Origin: Bacilli bacterium
Lineage (GTDB): Bacteria > Bacillota_I > Bacilli_A > RF39 > UBA660
Length of the DNA: 64,000 nt
Direction of reading: 5' to 3'
Assembly: GCA_017634385.1 (NCBI GenBank)
Contig: JAGBNN010000002.1
Coordinates: 186,001-250,000, forward strand
The notes beneath the pieces were generated by a model, which was not told where the DNA came from, did not search any database, and saw only the letters and a list, made by a program, of their open reading frames with translations. The translations under genes were made by a program, and so were the position numbers. Of this stretch, positions 34,207 through 43,226 are shown piece by piece; within the stretch, counting starts at the first letter, position 1, and every line of letters starts with the position of its first letter.

Positions 34207-34436
34207 ATATTTATTTTTACTCTTTTATTATCTTTTAAATATGAACTTGCTTGTACTATTGTTCTTATAGAATTAGCTATTTTACCAGATTTTCCTATAA
34301 CAGAACCCATTTCATCTTCTGGTACTACTACTTCTATAACGATTTCTTCGTCAGTATCAAATTGTTTTACTGATATTGAATCTGGATCTTTTAATAATGA
34401 TTTAATAATCATTTCTGTTAATTCTACTAAACTCAT
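34194..34436 (-). CDS. khpA: KH-domain RNA-binding protein KhpA
   Basis: The 80-residue protein is a minimal KH domain with the RNA-contacting GxxG loop in MGSVIGKSGKIANSIRTI. KhpA (YlqC) pairs with KhpB/Jag in Gram-positives and affects cell division and small-RNA function. It starts 2 bases after the rpsP stop, with AGAGG overlapping the end of rpsP, the same rpsP-khpA order as in Bacillus. Confidence 0.94.
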   Translation of the reverse strand: MSLVELTEMIIKSLLKDPDSISVKQFDTDEEIVIEVVVPEDEMGSVIGKSGKIANSIRTIVQASSYLKDNKRVKINISSI

Positions 34437-34438
34437 TA

Positions 34439-34705
34439 CTAGTTACCTCTTTTTTCTTCATGGAATTTAGTCATTATTCCTGATTTTGATAATAAGTTTC
34501 TAGCTGTATCAGTAGGTTGAGCACCTTTTTTTAACCAATCGATTATTGCTTCATTATTTAATTTTACATCTCCATCTAATGGATTATAATAACCAACTTG
34601 GTCAATTACTTTACCATTTCTTGAAGTTCTTGAATCTGCTACTACTACTCTATAGAATGGTCTTCCTTTAGCTCCCATTCTTTTTAATCTTATTTTAACT
34701 GCCAT
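34439..34705 (-). CDS. rpsP: 30S ribosomal protein S16
   Basis: The 88-residue protein has the S16 start [20 protein letters not shown] followed by [13 protein letters not shown] and [12 protein letters not shown]. It is a small-subunit assembly protein. GAGGAGGATT precedes the ATG. It leads the rpsP-khpA operon and is transcribed from a near-consensus promoter whose -35 box lies in the preceding gene's terminator. Confidence 0.97.
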   Translation of the reverse strand: MAVKIRLKRMGAKGRPFYRVVVADSRTSRNGKVIDQVGYYNPLDGDVKLNNEAIIDWLKKGAQPTDTARNLLSKSGIMTKFHEEKRGN

Positions 34706-34737
34706 ATATGAATCCTCCTCTCAAACAATGCATATAT

Positions 34738-34766
34738 ATAATACTATAAAAGAAAAAAGATGTCAA
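34738..34766 (-). promoter_or_regulatory. Promoter of rpsP-khpA
   Basis: TTGACA and TATTAT are separated by exactly 17 bases on the minus strand. The TTGACA lies in the 3' arm of the terminator hairpin of the upstream giant pilin-like gene. Confidence 0.78.
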
Positions 34767-34786
34767 CTATTTTTGTTGACGTCTTT
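34752..34786 (-). terminator. Intrinsic terminator of the first giant pilin-like gene
   Basis: A stem of about 11 bp (AAGACGTCAAC with GTTGACATCTT, one mismatch) is followed by six T residues on the minus strand. Confidence 0.78.
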
Positions 34787-37700
34787 TAATTACAAATATA
34801 ATTTATTTTTCTTCTCTTTGCTGGATTTCTTCCTGGTGTTGATGTACAAGATCCACCTGGAATAGTAGATGTATCTGTTATAGCAGCATATTGATATCCA
34901 CCATGTACTCCACTTGAATATAAATAACAATTATGTTGCCACGAACCATAACTTATACGACATCCTCCACTAGATGCAGTTGAATCATCTTCACTAGTTG
35001 GAGTATATGGTGGTTTATTTGTAGTATCATTTTTATCTACTACATATACTCCTCCTTTTGAATATACATAATCAAAGTAATATCCAGTATTATTAGTATC
35101 ACCATTAAATCTAGTCTCTATTTTATTTGTATAATAATCTAAGTCATCAATATAACTTGAATCAAATCCATCTGTTTTTGATACAGAATTTAATGTTATT
35201 GAATTTGAATGATATATACTTGTTCCACCAGTATATGATACATTTCCTGCTGTTATAATTTCTTTTTCAACTATATTATTTTCAAAAAATTGCGCATATC
35301 CAGAACTAATAGTAGATACTGTCCCTGATGAATTAATTGTAACTTTCTTTATTAAAGTATTACTTAATTCATTTCCACTTATCGGTGGTAAATATCCTAC
35401 TACACCACCAACAGAACTATTTCCTGTTACTGATGAATTATTTATAGATACTTCTTTTAATGCACATGGTGCTGATTGACCAACAATTGTTCCAACATAA
35501 GCATTCCCAATCATATTAATATTATTAAAATTTGTACCTAAAATTGTTGCTATGTTTGCATACCCAAACACACCTATATTATTTACTCTATTTGCACTTA
35601 TTGATATATTAGATATTGTATGTGCTCCACCATCAAATGTTCCTTTAAATTGATTGAAATAACTTCCAAACATATAATAATGTTTTCCTGTAAAATCTAA
35701 ATTTGAAGTAACTTTGAAATTCTTTGATAAATTTGCAAATACTGTTGCATTTTTCCAATCATTTGTATTTTTTATTAGATAATAATTTCCAGATTTTGTT
35801 AATACATTATCAATATTTGTTGGAACTGGATCAATTTTATTAGATTTTAATACTACATTATTTGACGAAGAATTCTCATAATCATAATAATAATTTGTTG
35901 AATCATTTATTCCACCTATCCATGTATCTAAGCTTGCTGCTTCATAGAAGCTTAATCTACTTAAATCTGATGTTGTAAATGCATTTGAATTTGCAGTATT
36001 ATTTACTAATGCTGTTGTTGAGTAATATACGTTACGATTAGCGCCAGATGTAAAATATGCATTTGTTCCAGTTACATTAGAGTTTTCAACAATACTGGAC
36101 ACATAAAATTGTTCATATCCTGTACCTAGTGCTGTTGCTGAAGCTCCTTGTACAGTTATATTTTTTACTAAAACATTATCTATTCCATTTCCACTAATTG
36201 GAGGAAAATTTACTAATCCACTTACATTTGTATTCCCCACTACTTTAGCATTTATTACCATTACTTTACTTATATAACCATTTGCTGCTTCTCCTATTAA
36301 TGAAGCAACATATGAATTTCCAACAACATTTATATTATCTATTTTTAATCCATATATTCTAGCACCATTAGTTTTACCAAATATTCCAATATCATTTACT
36401 CGTGATGCATTTATTTTTACACCAGATATTGTTTTAACATTGCCTTCAAAAGTTCCTTTAAATTGATTGTTTGAACTACCTAGCATATAAAATTGCTTAC
36501 CACTAAAATTAATATCATTTTCTAATATATAATTTTTATCTAGTTTTAAGAAATTACCAGCTATATTCTTCCAGTCTTTTCCATTTTTTATTACATATTG
36601 ATTATTAGAATTTTTACTTAATACTTTATCTATATCATTAGGAATTGGTTTTGATTCAACTGATTTTAATACTATATCTTTTGAATTATCATTTTCGTAA
36701 TCCCAATAATATCCAGACGAATCATTGTCTCCACCTATCCATGTATCTAACCCTGCCGATTCATAAAAATTAATATCTCCTATATCACTAGTTGGAAATG
36801 CGGATGTATTTGATGATTGATTTGCTAATACATTTGAAGAATTATATATGCCTGTACCAGATGTAAATAATGCATTTGTACCTGTTAAATTTGCTTTTTC
36901 TACTATACTAGTTGTATAAAATTGGGAATATCCTGTCCCTATTGTAACTGATGTACCTCCAGTTGCATTTAATGTTATATCCTTTATTACTATATTATTC
37001 GAATCATTACCGCTAATTGGTGGCATATTTGTTATTCCACTAACTGATGTATTTCCGACTATATTTGCACTTTTTACCATTATATCCTTAATCACTCCAG
37101 GTGCTGATTGACCAACAATTGATGCTACATTATTTTGTCCTTTTATATTAAATTTATCGATTATTAAACCTTTAATTAATGCATTATTTACGTAACCAAA
37201 TAAACCTACATTGTTTGATGTTGGCTTGTTTATTGTTAGATTAGATATTGTTTTTGCTCCTCCATCAAATGTTCCTTTAAATGGTTTTGATTCAGTTCCA
37301 ATTGGTTCGAAATCGCCTACACAAGTTCCTTGTGCTTTACTCATATCTAAGTTATTTCTTACTTTTATAGTTTTTCCTGAGTAATTTGTACCATTATTTA
37401 CATCTTGGCTTAGTCTATATAAATCACTTGCTGAATCTACATATAATATATTACTATTACCACTATCTACTTCAAGTTCACATGGTTTTTTATCTTGAAC
37501 AATTTCTTCTTCATCAGAATCTACTGAACATCCCATATTAGTACTTTTTCCTACTCTAACTTTTTGTTCATCTAATTGTTTTACTGCACAATATTTACCA
37601 TTACGCATCTTACTTACTAAATTATTTACTATAAATTTTTTATTTTTTGTCATTGTTATAGATCCACTTCTTGGTTTATCACCTTTAAAGTTTAGATATC

Positions 37701-37983
37701 CATATGTATCTATTGATTCTTGTGTTTGAATTGTATCTTTTCCATCAACTGTATATTCGTATATAAAACCTTCTTCTGGTATTACTTTTGCTATTCCTTG
37801 TACTTCATCGGCATTATATTGAATTTCTGCTGTGTGCATCATTAATTCTACACTTTCTCTATAACTTTCCATCTCCGATTTTTCAATAACTTTTAATACT
37901 TGTGGTATTGCTATTACCATTACTATTGCTAGTATTACTATTACTGCAAGTAATTCTATTAATGTAAAACCCTTTTTCTTCAT
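34786..37983 (-). CDS. Giant surface protein with type IV pilin N-terminus and GLUG-type repeats (paralogue 1)
   Basis: The 1,065-residue protein begins with a prepilin signature, KKKGFTLIELLAVIV, with cleavage expected after Gly and a Glu at +5, and a pilin helix to about residue 32. After a module with cysteines (residues about 60-170) come three long copies of a GLUG-type repeat of about 270 residues each, with phrases such as FKGTFDGGAKTISNLTI, VGLFGYVN and LDTWIGGDNDSSGYY. The C-terminal 60 residues form a cysteine-rich tip ending KRRKINYICN. It probably stands on a pilus or pseudopilus as an adhesin. No pilus assembly genes are in the window. A paralogue lies upstream. Confidence 0.82.
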   Translation of the reverse strand: MKKKGFTLIELLAVIVILAIVMVIAIPQVLKVIEKSEMESYRESVELMMHTAEIQYNADEVQGIAKVIPEEGFIYEYTVDGKDTIQTQESIDTYGYLNFKGDKPRSGSITMTKNKKFIVNNLVSKMRNGKYCAVKQLDEQKVRVGKSTNMGCSVDSDEEEIVQDKKPCELEVDSGNSNILYVDSASDLYRLSQDVNNGTNYSGKTIKVRNNLDMSKAQGTCVGDFEPIGTESKPFKGTFDGGAKTISNLTINKPTSNNVGLFGYVNNALIKGLIIDKFNIKGQNNVASIVGQSAPGVIKDIMVKSANIVGNTSVSGITNMPPISGNDSNNIVIKDITLNATGGTSVTIGTGYSQFYTTSIVEKANLTGTNALFTSGTGIYNSSNVLANQSSNTSAFPTSDIGDINFYESAGLDTWIGGDNDSSGYYWDYENDNSKDIVLKSVESKPIPNDIDKVLSKNSNNQYVIKNGKDWKNIAGNFLKLDKNYILENDINFSGKQFYMLGSSNNQFKGTFEGNVKTISGVKINASRVNDIGIFGKTNGARIYGLKIDNINVVGNSYVASLIGEAANGYISKVMVINAKVVGNTNVSGLVNFPPISGNGIDNVLVKNITVQGASATALGTGYEQFYVSSIVENSNVTGTNAYFTSGANRNVYYSTTALVNNTANSNAFTTSDLSRLSFYEAASLDTWIGGINDSTNYYYDYENSSSNNVVLKSNKIDPVPTNIDNVLTKSGNYYLIKNTNDWKNATVFANLSKNFKVTSNLDFTGKHYYMFGSYFNQFKGTFDGGAHTISNISISANRVNNIGVFGYANIATILGTNFNNINMIGNAYVGTIVGQSAPCALKEVSINNSSVTGNSSVGGVVGYLPPISGNELSNTLIKKVTINSSGTVSTISSGYAQFFENNIVEKEIITAGNVSYTGGTSIYHSNSITLNSVSKTDGFDSSYIDDLDYYTNKIETRFNGDTNNTGYYFDYVYSKGGVYVVDKNDTTNKPPYTPTSEDDSTASSGGCRISYGSWQHNCYLYSSGVHGGYQYAAITDTSTIPGGSCTSTPGRNPAKRRKINYICN

Positions 37984-38055
37984 ATTCTCACCTATTTTAA
38001 TTATAGCATTTATTTTTTTTGTTTCAATAAAAAAGACATCTGTTTTACAGATATC
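37981..38055 (-). repeat. Duplicated upstream block, copy 1
   Basis: 75 bases covering the promoter and 5' end region of paralogue 1 match 41858-41932 with only two differences (38006 region and 38022 region). The identity continues into the pilin-coding start. Confidence 0.9.
38000..38027 (-). promoter_or_regulatory. Promoter of pilin-like paralogue 1
   Basis: TTGAAA and TATAAT are separated by 16 bases on the minus strand, next to the terminator hairpin of the preceding gene. Confidence 0.78.
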
Positions 38056-38056
38056 T
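38028..38056 (-). terminator. Intrinsic terminator of the 173-residue gene
   Basis: AGACATCTG pairs with CAGATATCT (one mismatch) and is followed by T residues on the minus strand; it overlaps the stop codon at 38055. Confidence 0.72.
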
Positions 38057-38576
38057 ATTTTAAAAAATCTTCTTCTACTTCATTATCTATTACTTCTTCT
38101 ATATCTTCTTCATCAAATACTTCCCATTTATCTTCATCATCTTCTACCATTATTTTTACTTTTTCATCACCTACTACTTCTATTCCTAATTCTTTTTCTA
38201 TATCAAAATCAATTTTATTTCCATTTATTTGAACATTTGAACATGTTGGTTGTTTTAATGCTCTTACTATTATTTCAGAATTATTAAAATCAGCATCTAT
38301 TTTAGTTTTTACATTTATAAGTTCACTATAATTTATAGTTTTATTTATTACATTTGTTTTTGTGTCATTATCATATGAATACCATAAATTAATATCAAAT
38401 GATCCATCTACTTTTACATCTTCTCCTTGAATATATCCATTAAATTTATGATTTATAATCCAACATCCTAATATTGTACTTGGAATTTCTTCACTATCTA
38501 TATCATATTTATTTTTAAAATATTTTTTACCCTTTCCTATTACTGCTTTTGTAACAATTTCTTTATAACTAGACAT
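38055..38576 (-). CDS. Unknown 173-residue acidic protein between the two pilin-like genes
   Basis: I set the start at 38576 (MSSYKEIVTKA), because AGGGAG lies 8 bases before it; earlier codons lie inside the site. The first half has SYKEIVTKAVIGKGKKYF and DIDSEEIPSTILGCWIINHK, which recalls the outer spore coat protein CotE (AAVIGKGRK ... LGCWIINH). The stretches IQGEDVKVDGSFDINLWYSY, INYSELINVK and a very acidic tail fit CotE as well. CotE directs assembly of the outer coat in Bacillus. I think it is a CotE-family protein, though I judge this from remembered motifs. It lies between the two giant pilin-like genes. Confidence 0.7.
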   Translation of the reverse strand: MSSYKEIVTKAVIGKGKKYFKNKYDIDSEEIPSTILGCWIINHKFNGYIQGEDVKVDGSFDINLWYSYDNDTKTNVINKTINYSELINVKTKIDADFNNSEIIVRALKQPTCSNVQINGNKIDFDIEKELGIEVVGDEKVKIMVEDDEDKWEVFDEEDIEEVIDNEVEEDFLK

Positions 38577-38611
38577 TTTCATCACTCCCTAATTTAGTTT
38601 ATGATAAAATG

Positions 38612-38642
38612 AAAAAAAAGTGCCTACTTTTTAGCACTTTTT
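38612..38642 (-). terminator. Intrinsic terminator of the second giant pilin-like gene
   Basis: AAAGTGC and GCACTTT pair around a 10-base loop, followed by eight T residues on the minus strand. Confidence 0.82.
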
Positions 38643-41600
38643 TAATTACAAGTTCTAGATTGAATTTTCCCTCTACATATCCAATGTGAATCTGCTGTAG
38701 CAGATATATCACCAGTTCCTACTATTCTATATGAATAACATCCATTAGAACTTTTCATATAATGAATTCCTTTACATGTTGCATCTGTATTTGTTCTATA
38801 TGTTGTATTTCCTTTATCTGACCATGATGAACAACTACAACTTCCACCAGATTCAGCATTTCCTGGATCACCTTGTGGATTAAGTTCTAATTGGCTTGCT
38901 TTTACTACATATACTCCACCTTTGGAACTTACATAATCAAATAAATAACCTGTATTATTAGTATCTCCACTATATATTGTCTCTATAATTCCAGAGTAAT
39001 ATAATAAATCTCCTACATTTCCCGCATTAAATCCATCTGTTATATTTGTTCCAGCCAATTTGACATTATTTGATGCATAAACATTTGTAGACGTATTTTG
39101 ATATGAACAAGCATTTGATGATAGTGATAAATTCTCTACTATTGATGATGAACTATAAGGATTAATTATTCCCGCAGAATAACAATACTTATTTCCATCA
39201 GATGTATTAATAGTTACATTTCCGCTTTTTACAAGTATATTATTTAACCAACCACTATTATTATTATATCCACCAGTTCCGCTTCCATTTAGGGCACCTA
39301 CATAATTATTACCTGTTATATTTATATTGCTAAGTGCTATTTCTCTTATATATTCCCTAGAAGAATACATAGATCCACAAAAAGCACCTACATAATTATT
39401 ACCAGTTACATTTATATGATCTAAATTAAGTCCATAGGTACTTCCTCCATATTGACCACCAATTATACCAACATAATTAGCTTTACTGGCATTTATAGTT
39501 ACATTTTTAATAGTTTTTGCTCCTCCATCAATTGTGTCGCCACATCTATTTTGTTGACTTCCTAACATATAAAATTTATGATTACTGAAGTCTAAATTGC
39601 TTGTTAATTTATAATATTTTGTTGTTGTTTTTGCACTTACTTCTTTCCATTGCTGCTCATTTGTTATTAAATATGGATCTGCTTCTGTTCCACTTCCTGA
39701 TAAGGTAAATGTAAATGGATTCTCACTTACACTTTTAATTATTATTTCATTTCCAGCATCATTATAATCAAAATAATATCCAGATGAATCATTGTCTCCA
39801 CCTATCCATGTATCAAATCCTGCAGCTTCATAAAAGTTAATATCATTGATATCACCATTATTAAATCCATTTGAGATATTTGAACCGCCTATTTTTGAAT
39901 TTTTCGATATATAAGATGAATTTTCTCTTTCATAATTACAAGATGATGGCATTTGTAATTCATAAATAATTGAAATAGGAGAAATACGATTATTGCCTCC
40001 ATAATATGAATGAGCAGAATAACAATTTCCTGATGTCCCTGTAAAATTTAACTTTCCACCTTTTATAACAATATTACCAACATTCCCTAAATCAAACATA
40101 TTACCATTTGAAGATACTGATGCACCACCTTTAATATCAATATTTTTTAATATTACTTCGAGTACATCTGATACCGAACCAAGTGCACCAGAATTATCAT
40201 TTCCTGTTACCTTTATATTTTCTGCAGTAAGACCAACTACTTTTCCAGCACTAAGTCCAATTATACCTACATTGTCACATTTACTAGCATTTATAGTTAC
40301 ATTTTTAATAGTTTTTGCTCCACCTTTTATGGTACCTCTAAACCTATTAGTACCATTATTATAATTACCGCCTAACATATAAAATTTGTGACTACTAAAA
40401 TCTAAATTTTTTGTTAATAAATATATTTTTGTTTGTGATGGTATAGTGCTTACTTCTTTCCATTGTTGCTCATTTGTTATTAAATATGGATCTGCTTCTG
40501 TTCCACTTCCAGTCAAGCTAAATGTAAACGGATATTTTTCAACTGATTTAAGTGTTATTTCCCCTTTTTTATTATAATCAAAATAATATCCTGAATTATC
40601 ATTATCTCCACCTATCCATGTATCTAAATTCATATTTTCATATGCATTGATATCATTTATATCATTTGCTAAGAATCCTGATGTTACATTCGTATTATTG
40701 ACTTTTACATTATTAGAATATTTTGTACCATATCCTTCTGATACACATTTATTTAAATTAACATTTAAACTTTCAACCACAGCATAATTAATAGCAGTTC
40801 CATATTGAAATGCAGATAATCCACAAGTTCCATTTTCACTATTAAGTTTTATACTTCCACTTTTTATAAGTACATTTGATATTGCACCCTGTCCTGATCC
40901 AATTGGTGTAACTTCGCTATTACCAGTTATATTTATATTTTTAACTATAATATCTGTTATTGATCTAGCACTTCTGGAATTACCTCCTGCAAGAGCACTT
41001 ACATAATTGTTACCTGTAACAGTAATATTATCAAGAATAACTCCTTTAATTGTTCCATTGACATTACCAAATAATCCAACACCATCTGAATTTGGTTTGT
41101 TTATAGTTAAATTTGATATAGTTTTTGCCCCTCCATCAAAAGTACCACTAAATGCACGACTATTATATACACCTATTGGTTCAAAAGTTTCTACGCAAGT
41201 TCCTTGAGCCTGACTCATATCTAAATTATTTCTTACTTTTATAGTTTTACCAGAATAATTATTTCCACCATTTACATCTTGACTTAATTTAAATAAATCA
41301 CTTGCTGAATCAACATATAAAATATTACTATCACTTTTATCAACTTCTAAATCACATGGTTTTTTATCTGCTATTACTTCATCAGATTCTTCAGAATCAA
41401 CGGAGCATCCCATATTTGAACTTTTTCCTACAGTTACTTTTTGTTCATCTAAATTCTTTATTGCACAGTATTTTCCATTGTGCATTTTACTCATCAATTT
41501 ATCTACTATGAATTTTTTATTTTTTGTCATTGTTAATGTTCCGCTTCTTGGTTTGTCACCTTTAAAATTTAAATATCCATATGTATTAATTGATTCTTGA

Positions 41601-41860
41601 GTTTGTATAGTATTTTTACCATCCACAGAATACTCATATATAAGTCCTTCATCTGGTATTACTCTTGCTTTACCTTGTACTTCGTCTGCATTGTATTGTA
41701 TTTCTGCAGTGTGCATCATTAATTCTACACTTTCTCTATAACTTTCCATTTCTGTTTTTTCAATAACTTTTAATACTTGCGGTATTGCTATTACCATTAC
41801 TATTGCTAGTATTACTATTACTGCAAGTAATTCTATTAATGTAAATCCTTTTTTCTTCAT
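38642..41860 (-). CDS. Giant surface protein with type IV pilin N-terminus and GLUG-type repeats (paralogue 2)
   Basis: The 1,072-residue protein shares with paralogue 1 an almost identical first 60 residues (GFTLIELLAVIVILAIV and the helix), the cysteine module, the LDTWIGGDNDNSGYYFDY block ends and GLUG-type repeats such as FSGTFDGGAKTISNLTI. Its repeats carry an inserted phrase, GSGTEADPYLITNEQQWKEV, present twice. The tip is different: about 60 residues with many cysteines (CSCSSWSDKGN, ADSHWICRGKIQSRTCN). Same stalk with a different cysteine-rich head suggests diversified adhesins. The stretch between 38577 and 38641 holds only the terminator. Confidence 0.82.
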   Translation of the reverse strand: MKKKGFTLIELLAVIVILAIVMVIAIPQVLKVIEKTEMESYRESVELMMHTAEIQYNADEVQGKARVIPDEGLIYEYSVDGKNTIQTQESINTYGYLNFKGDKPRSGTLTMTKNKKFIVDKLMSKMHNGKYCAIKNLDEQKVTVGKSSNMGCSVDSEESDEVIADKKPCDLEVDKSDSNILYVDSASDLFKLSQDVNGGNNYSGKTIKVRNNLDMSQAQGTCVETFEPIGVYNSRAFSGTFDGGAKTISNLTINKPNSDGVGLFGNVNGTIKGVILDNITVTGNNYVSALAGGNSRSARSITDIIVKNINITGNSEVTPIGSGQGAISNVLIKSGSIKLNSENGTCGLSAFQYGTAINYAVVESLNVNLNKCVSEGYGTKYSNNVKVNNTNVTSGFLANDINDINAYENMNLDTWIGGDNDNSGYYFDYNKKGEITLKSVEKYPFTFSLTGSGTEADPYLITNEQQWKEVSTIPSQTKIYLLTKNLDFSSHKFYMLGGNYNNGTNRFRGTIKGGAKTIKNVTINASKCDNVGIIGLSAGKVVGLTAENIKVTGNDNSGALGSVSDVLEVILKNIDIKGGASVSSNGNMFDLGNVGNIVIKGGKLNFTGTSGNCYSAHSYYGGNNRISPISIIYELQMPSSCNYERENSSYISKNSKIGGSNISNGFNNGDINDINFYEAAGFDTWIGGDNDSSGYYFDYNDAGNEIIIKSVSENPFTFTLSGSGTEADPYLITNEQQWKEVSAKTTTKYYKLTSNLDFSNHKFYMLGSQQNRCGDTIDGGAKTIKNVTINASKANYVGIIGGQYGGSTYGLNLDHINVTGNNYVGAFCGSMYSSREYIREIALSNINITGNNYVGALNGSGTGGYNNNSGWLNNILVKSGNVTINTSDGNKYCYSAGIINPYSSSSIVENLSLSSNACSYQNTSTNVYASNNVKLAGTNITDGFNAGNVGDLLYYSGIIETIYSGDTNNTGYLFDYVSSKGGVYVVKASQLELNPQGDPGNAESGGSCSCSSWSDKGNTTYRTNTDATCKGIHYMKSSNGCYSYRIVGTGDISATADSHWICRGKIQSRTCN
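39637..40510 (-). repeat. Long direct repeat inside pilin-like paralogue 2
   Basis: A segment of about 58 bases beginning near 39637 (CTTCTTTCCATTG...) recurs about 816 bases further on near 40453 with a single difference. It encodes the phrase LITNEQQWKEVS and its flanks. The coordinates span both copies. Confidence 0.75.
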
Positions 41861-41876
41861 ATTCTCACCTATTTTA

Positions 41877-41904
41877 ATTATAACATTTATTTTTTTTGAT
41901 TCAA
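41877..41904 (-). promoter_or_regulatory. Promoter of pilin-like paralogue 2
   Basis: TTGAAT and TATAAT are separated by 16 bases on the minus strand, in the duplicated block. Confidence 0.78.
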
Positions 41905-41932
41905 TAAAAAAGACATCTGTTTTACAGATATC
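41905..41932 (-). terminator. Intrinsic terminator of the 216-residue gene
   Basis: AGACATCTG pairs with CAGATATC around a TTTTA loop, with T residues following on the minus strand; same hairpin as at 38028-38056. Confidence 0.7.
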
Positions 41933-42583
41933 CTAAAATGGTAATGTTATCTTATTATGATTGTTTATATCTCTATTTTCTAGTTTTACTTTATATATTA
42001 TTGAATTATCATTAATATCATCTATTTCATAACTTATTTCTTTTATAAAATCATTTTTTATATCTACCACTATATTTACATCTATAGTTTTATTTGTATC
42101 TTTATCTGATAATATTTTTCTAGAATATAACATATTATATGCATCATATGATTTCATTTTTATTACATATTTTTGTTTACTTAATTTTTTAGTTTTACCA
42201 TGTTTTAATTTTTCATAATCGATTTTAAAATCTTGAATAATTTTTTTTGTTTTTTCGTATGTATCTCCATTATATTCATAAATTGTTTTCTTATTATTTT
42301 CTTTGACTACATATTCTATCATTCTATTTTCTAATTTTTGATCCAAATAATTACTTATTGTTATTTTTTCTATATTACTTGATTTTATCTTATCATAATC
42401 GATTTTAGATGATGTCTCTTTTGTTTTTATACTAAGTATTATATTTGTAGAATAATTTATTTTATCTTCATATTTTATTGTATTATTAATAACATTATTA
42501 ATTTTTAATTTATTTATTATATTATATAAGAATACTATTAATATAATTGTTACTACTACTATAATTATTATTTTCTTTTTCAT
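41933..42583 (-). CDS. Unknown membrane-anchored protein
   Basis: The 216-residue protein has one N-terminal membrane helix (IIIIVVVTIILIVFLYNII) and a lysine-rich extracellular domain without cysteines (for example YDKIKSSNIEKITISNYLD and VVDIKNDFIKEISYEIDD). The fold looks like a beta-rich lipoprotein-like domain, but there is no lipobox cysteine. I recognise no family. AGAGG precedes the ATG; it lies between frr and the second pilin-like gene with its own terminator. Confidence 0.6.
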   Translation of the reverse strand: MKKKIIIIVVVTIILIVFLYNIINKLKINNVINNTIKYEDKINYSTNIILSIKTKETSSKIDYDKIKSSNIEKITISNYLDQKLENRMIEYVVKENNKKTIYEYNGDTYEKTKKIIQDFKIDYEKLKHGKTKKLSKQKYVIKMKSYDAYNMLYSRKILSDKDTNKTIDVNIVVDIKNDFIKEISYEIDDINDNSIIYKVKLENRDINNHNKITLPF

Positions 42584-42597
42584 GCTAACCTCTTTTT

Positions 42598-42626
42598 TAA
42601 AAAGAGTTAAATTGTCATTAACTCTT
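42598..42626 (-). terminator. Intrinsic terminator of frr
   Basis: AAGAGTTAA and TTAACTCTT form a 9-bp stem around a 7-base loop that includes the frr stop region, followed by T residues on the minus strand. Confidence 0.8.
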
Positions 42627-43155
42627 CTTCTTTTTCTTTTGCTTTTTCATCTACTATTTTATTATATTTATTTATAAGTTCTTGTACTTCTGCTTCACTT
42701 CTTTTTTCTTCATCTTCATTTACTTCTAATCTTTTAATAGAATTATTTGCATCTTGTCTTATATTTCTTAAAGCTATTTTACCTTCTTCACTCATTGCTT
42801 TTGCTTGTTTTACAAGTTCTCTTCTTCTATCTTCAGTAAGTTCTGGTATTGTTATAAATATTAATTCTCCAGTATTATTTGGTGTTAATCCAAGCTCTGC
42901 TTCATATATAGCTTTTTCTATATCTGATAAACAAGATTTATCAAATGCTTTTATTTGTAATTTTCTTGCTTCTGGTACTGATACAGTTGCAAGTTGATTA
43001 AGTGGTGTTGGTGCTCCATAATAATTAACTTTTACATTATCTAATATTGCAGGATTAGCTCTTCCTGCTCTTATAGTAGTAAATCTTGCCTCTAAATTTT
43101 CAATTGCTTTTTGCATTTTTTCTTCTGTTTCTAATAAAATTTCATCAATATCCAT
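42607..43155 (-). CDS. frr: Ribosome recycling factor
   Basis: The 182-residue protein splits post-termination ribosomes together with EF-G. Family signatures are FTTIRAGRANPAILDNVKV, YGAPTPLNQLATVSVPEAR, ELTEDRRRELVKQAKAMSEE and NIRQDANNSIKRLE. Length is normal. GAGGATGA lies before the ATG. It is near tsf and rpsB, the common order rpsB-tsf-(pyrH)-frr, but pyrH is not present between them here; a 147-residue unknown gene takes that position. Confidence 0.97.
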   Translation of the reverse strand: MDIDEILLETEEKMQKAIENLEARFTTIRAGRANPAILDNVKVNYYGAPTPLNQLATVSVPEARKLQIKAFDKSCLSDIEKAIYEAELGLTPNNTGELIFITIPELTEDRRRELVKQAKAMSEEGKIALRNIRQDANNSIKRLEVNEDEEKRSEAEVQELINKYNKIVDEKAKEKEEELMTI

Positions 43156-43183
43156 ATTTATTCATCCTCTCATTTATAAATAT

Positions 43184-43211
43184 ATTTTACCATAAAAAAA
43201 TATTATTTCAA
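43184..43211 (-). promoter_or_regulatory. Promoter of frr
   Basis: TTGAAA and TAAAAT are separated by 16 bases on the minus strand. The -35 box sits in the terminator hairpin of the preceding gene. Confidence 0.6.
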
Positions 43212-43226
43212 TTAGAAATAATATTT
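43193..43226 (-). terminator. Intrinsic terminator of the 147-residue gene
   Basis: AAATATTATTTC and GAAATAATATTT form a 12-bp AT-rich stem, followed by T residues on the minus strand. Confidence 0.75.

Larger units (their letters stand above)
41858..41932 (-). repeat. Duplicated upstream block, copy 2
   Basis: This block matches 37981-38055 at 73 of 75 positions and includes the promoter and most of the preceding gene's terminator hairpin. Confidence 0.9.
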
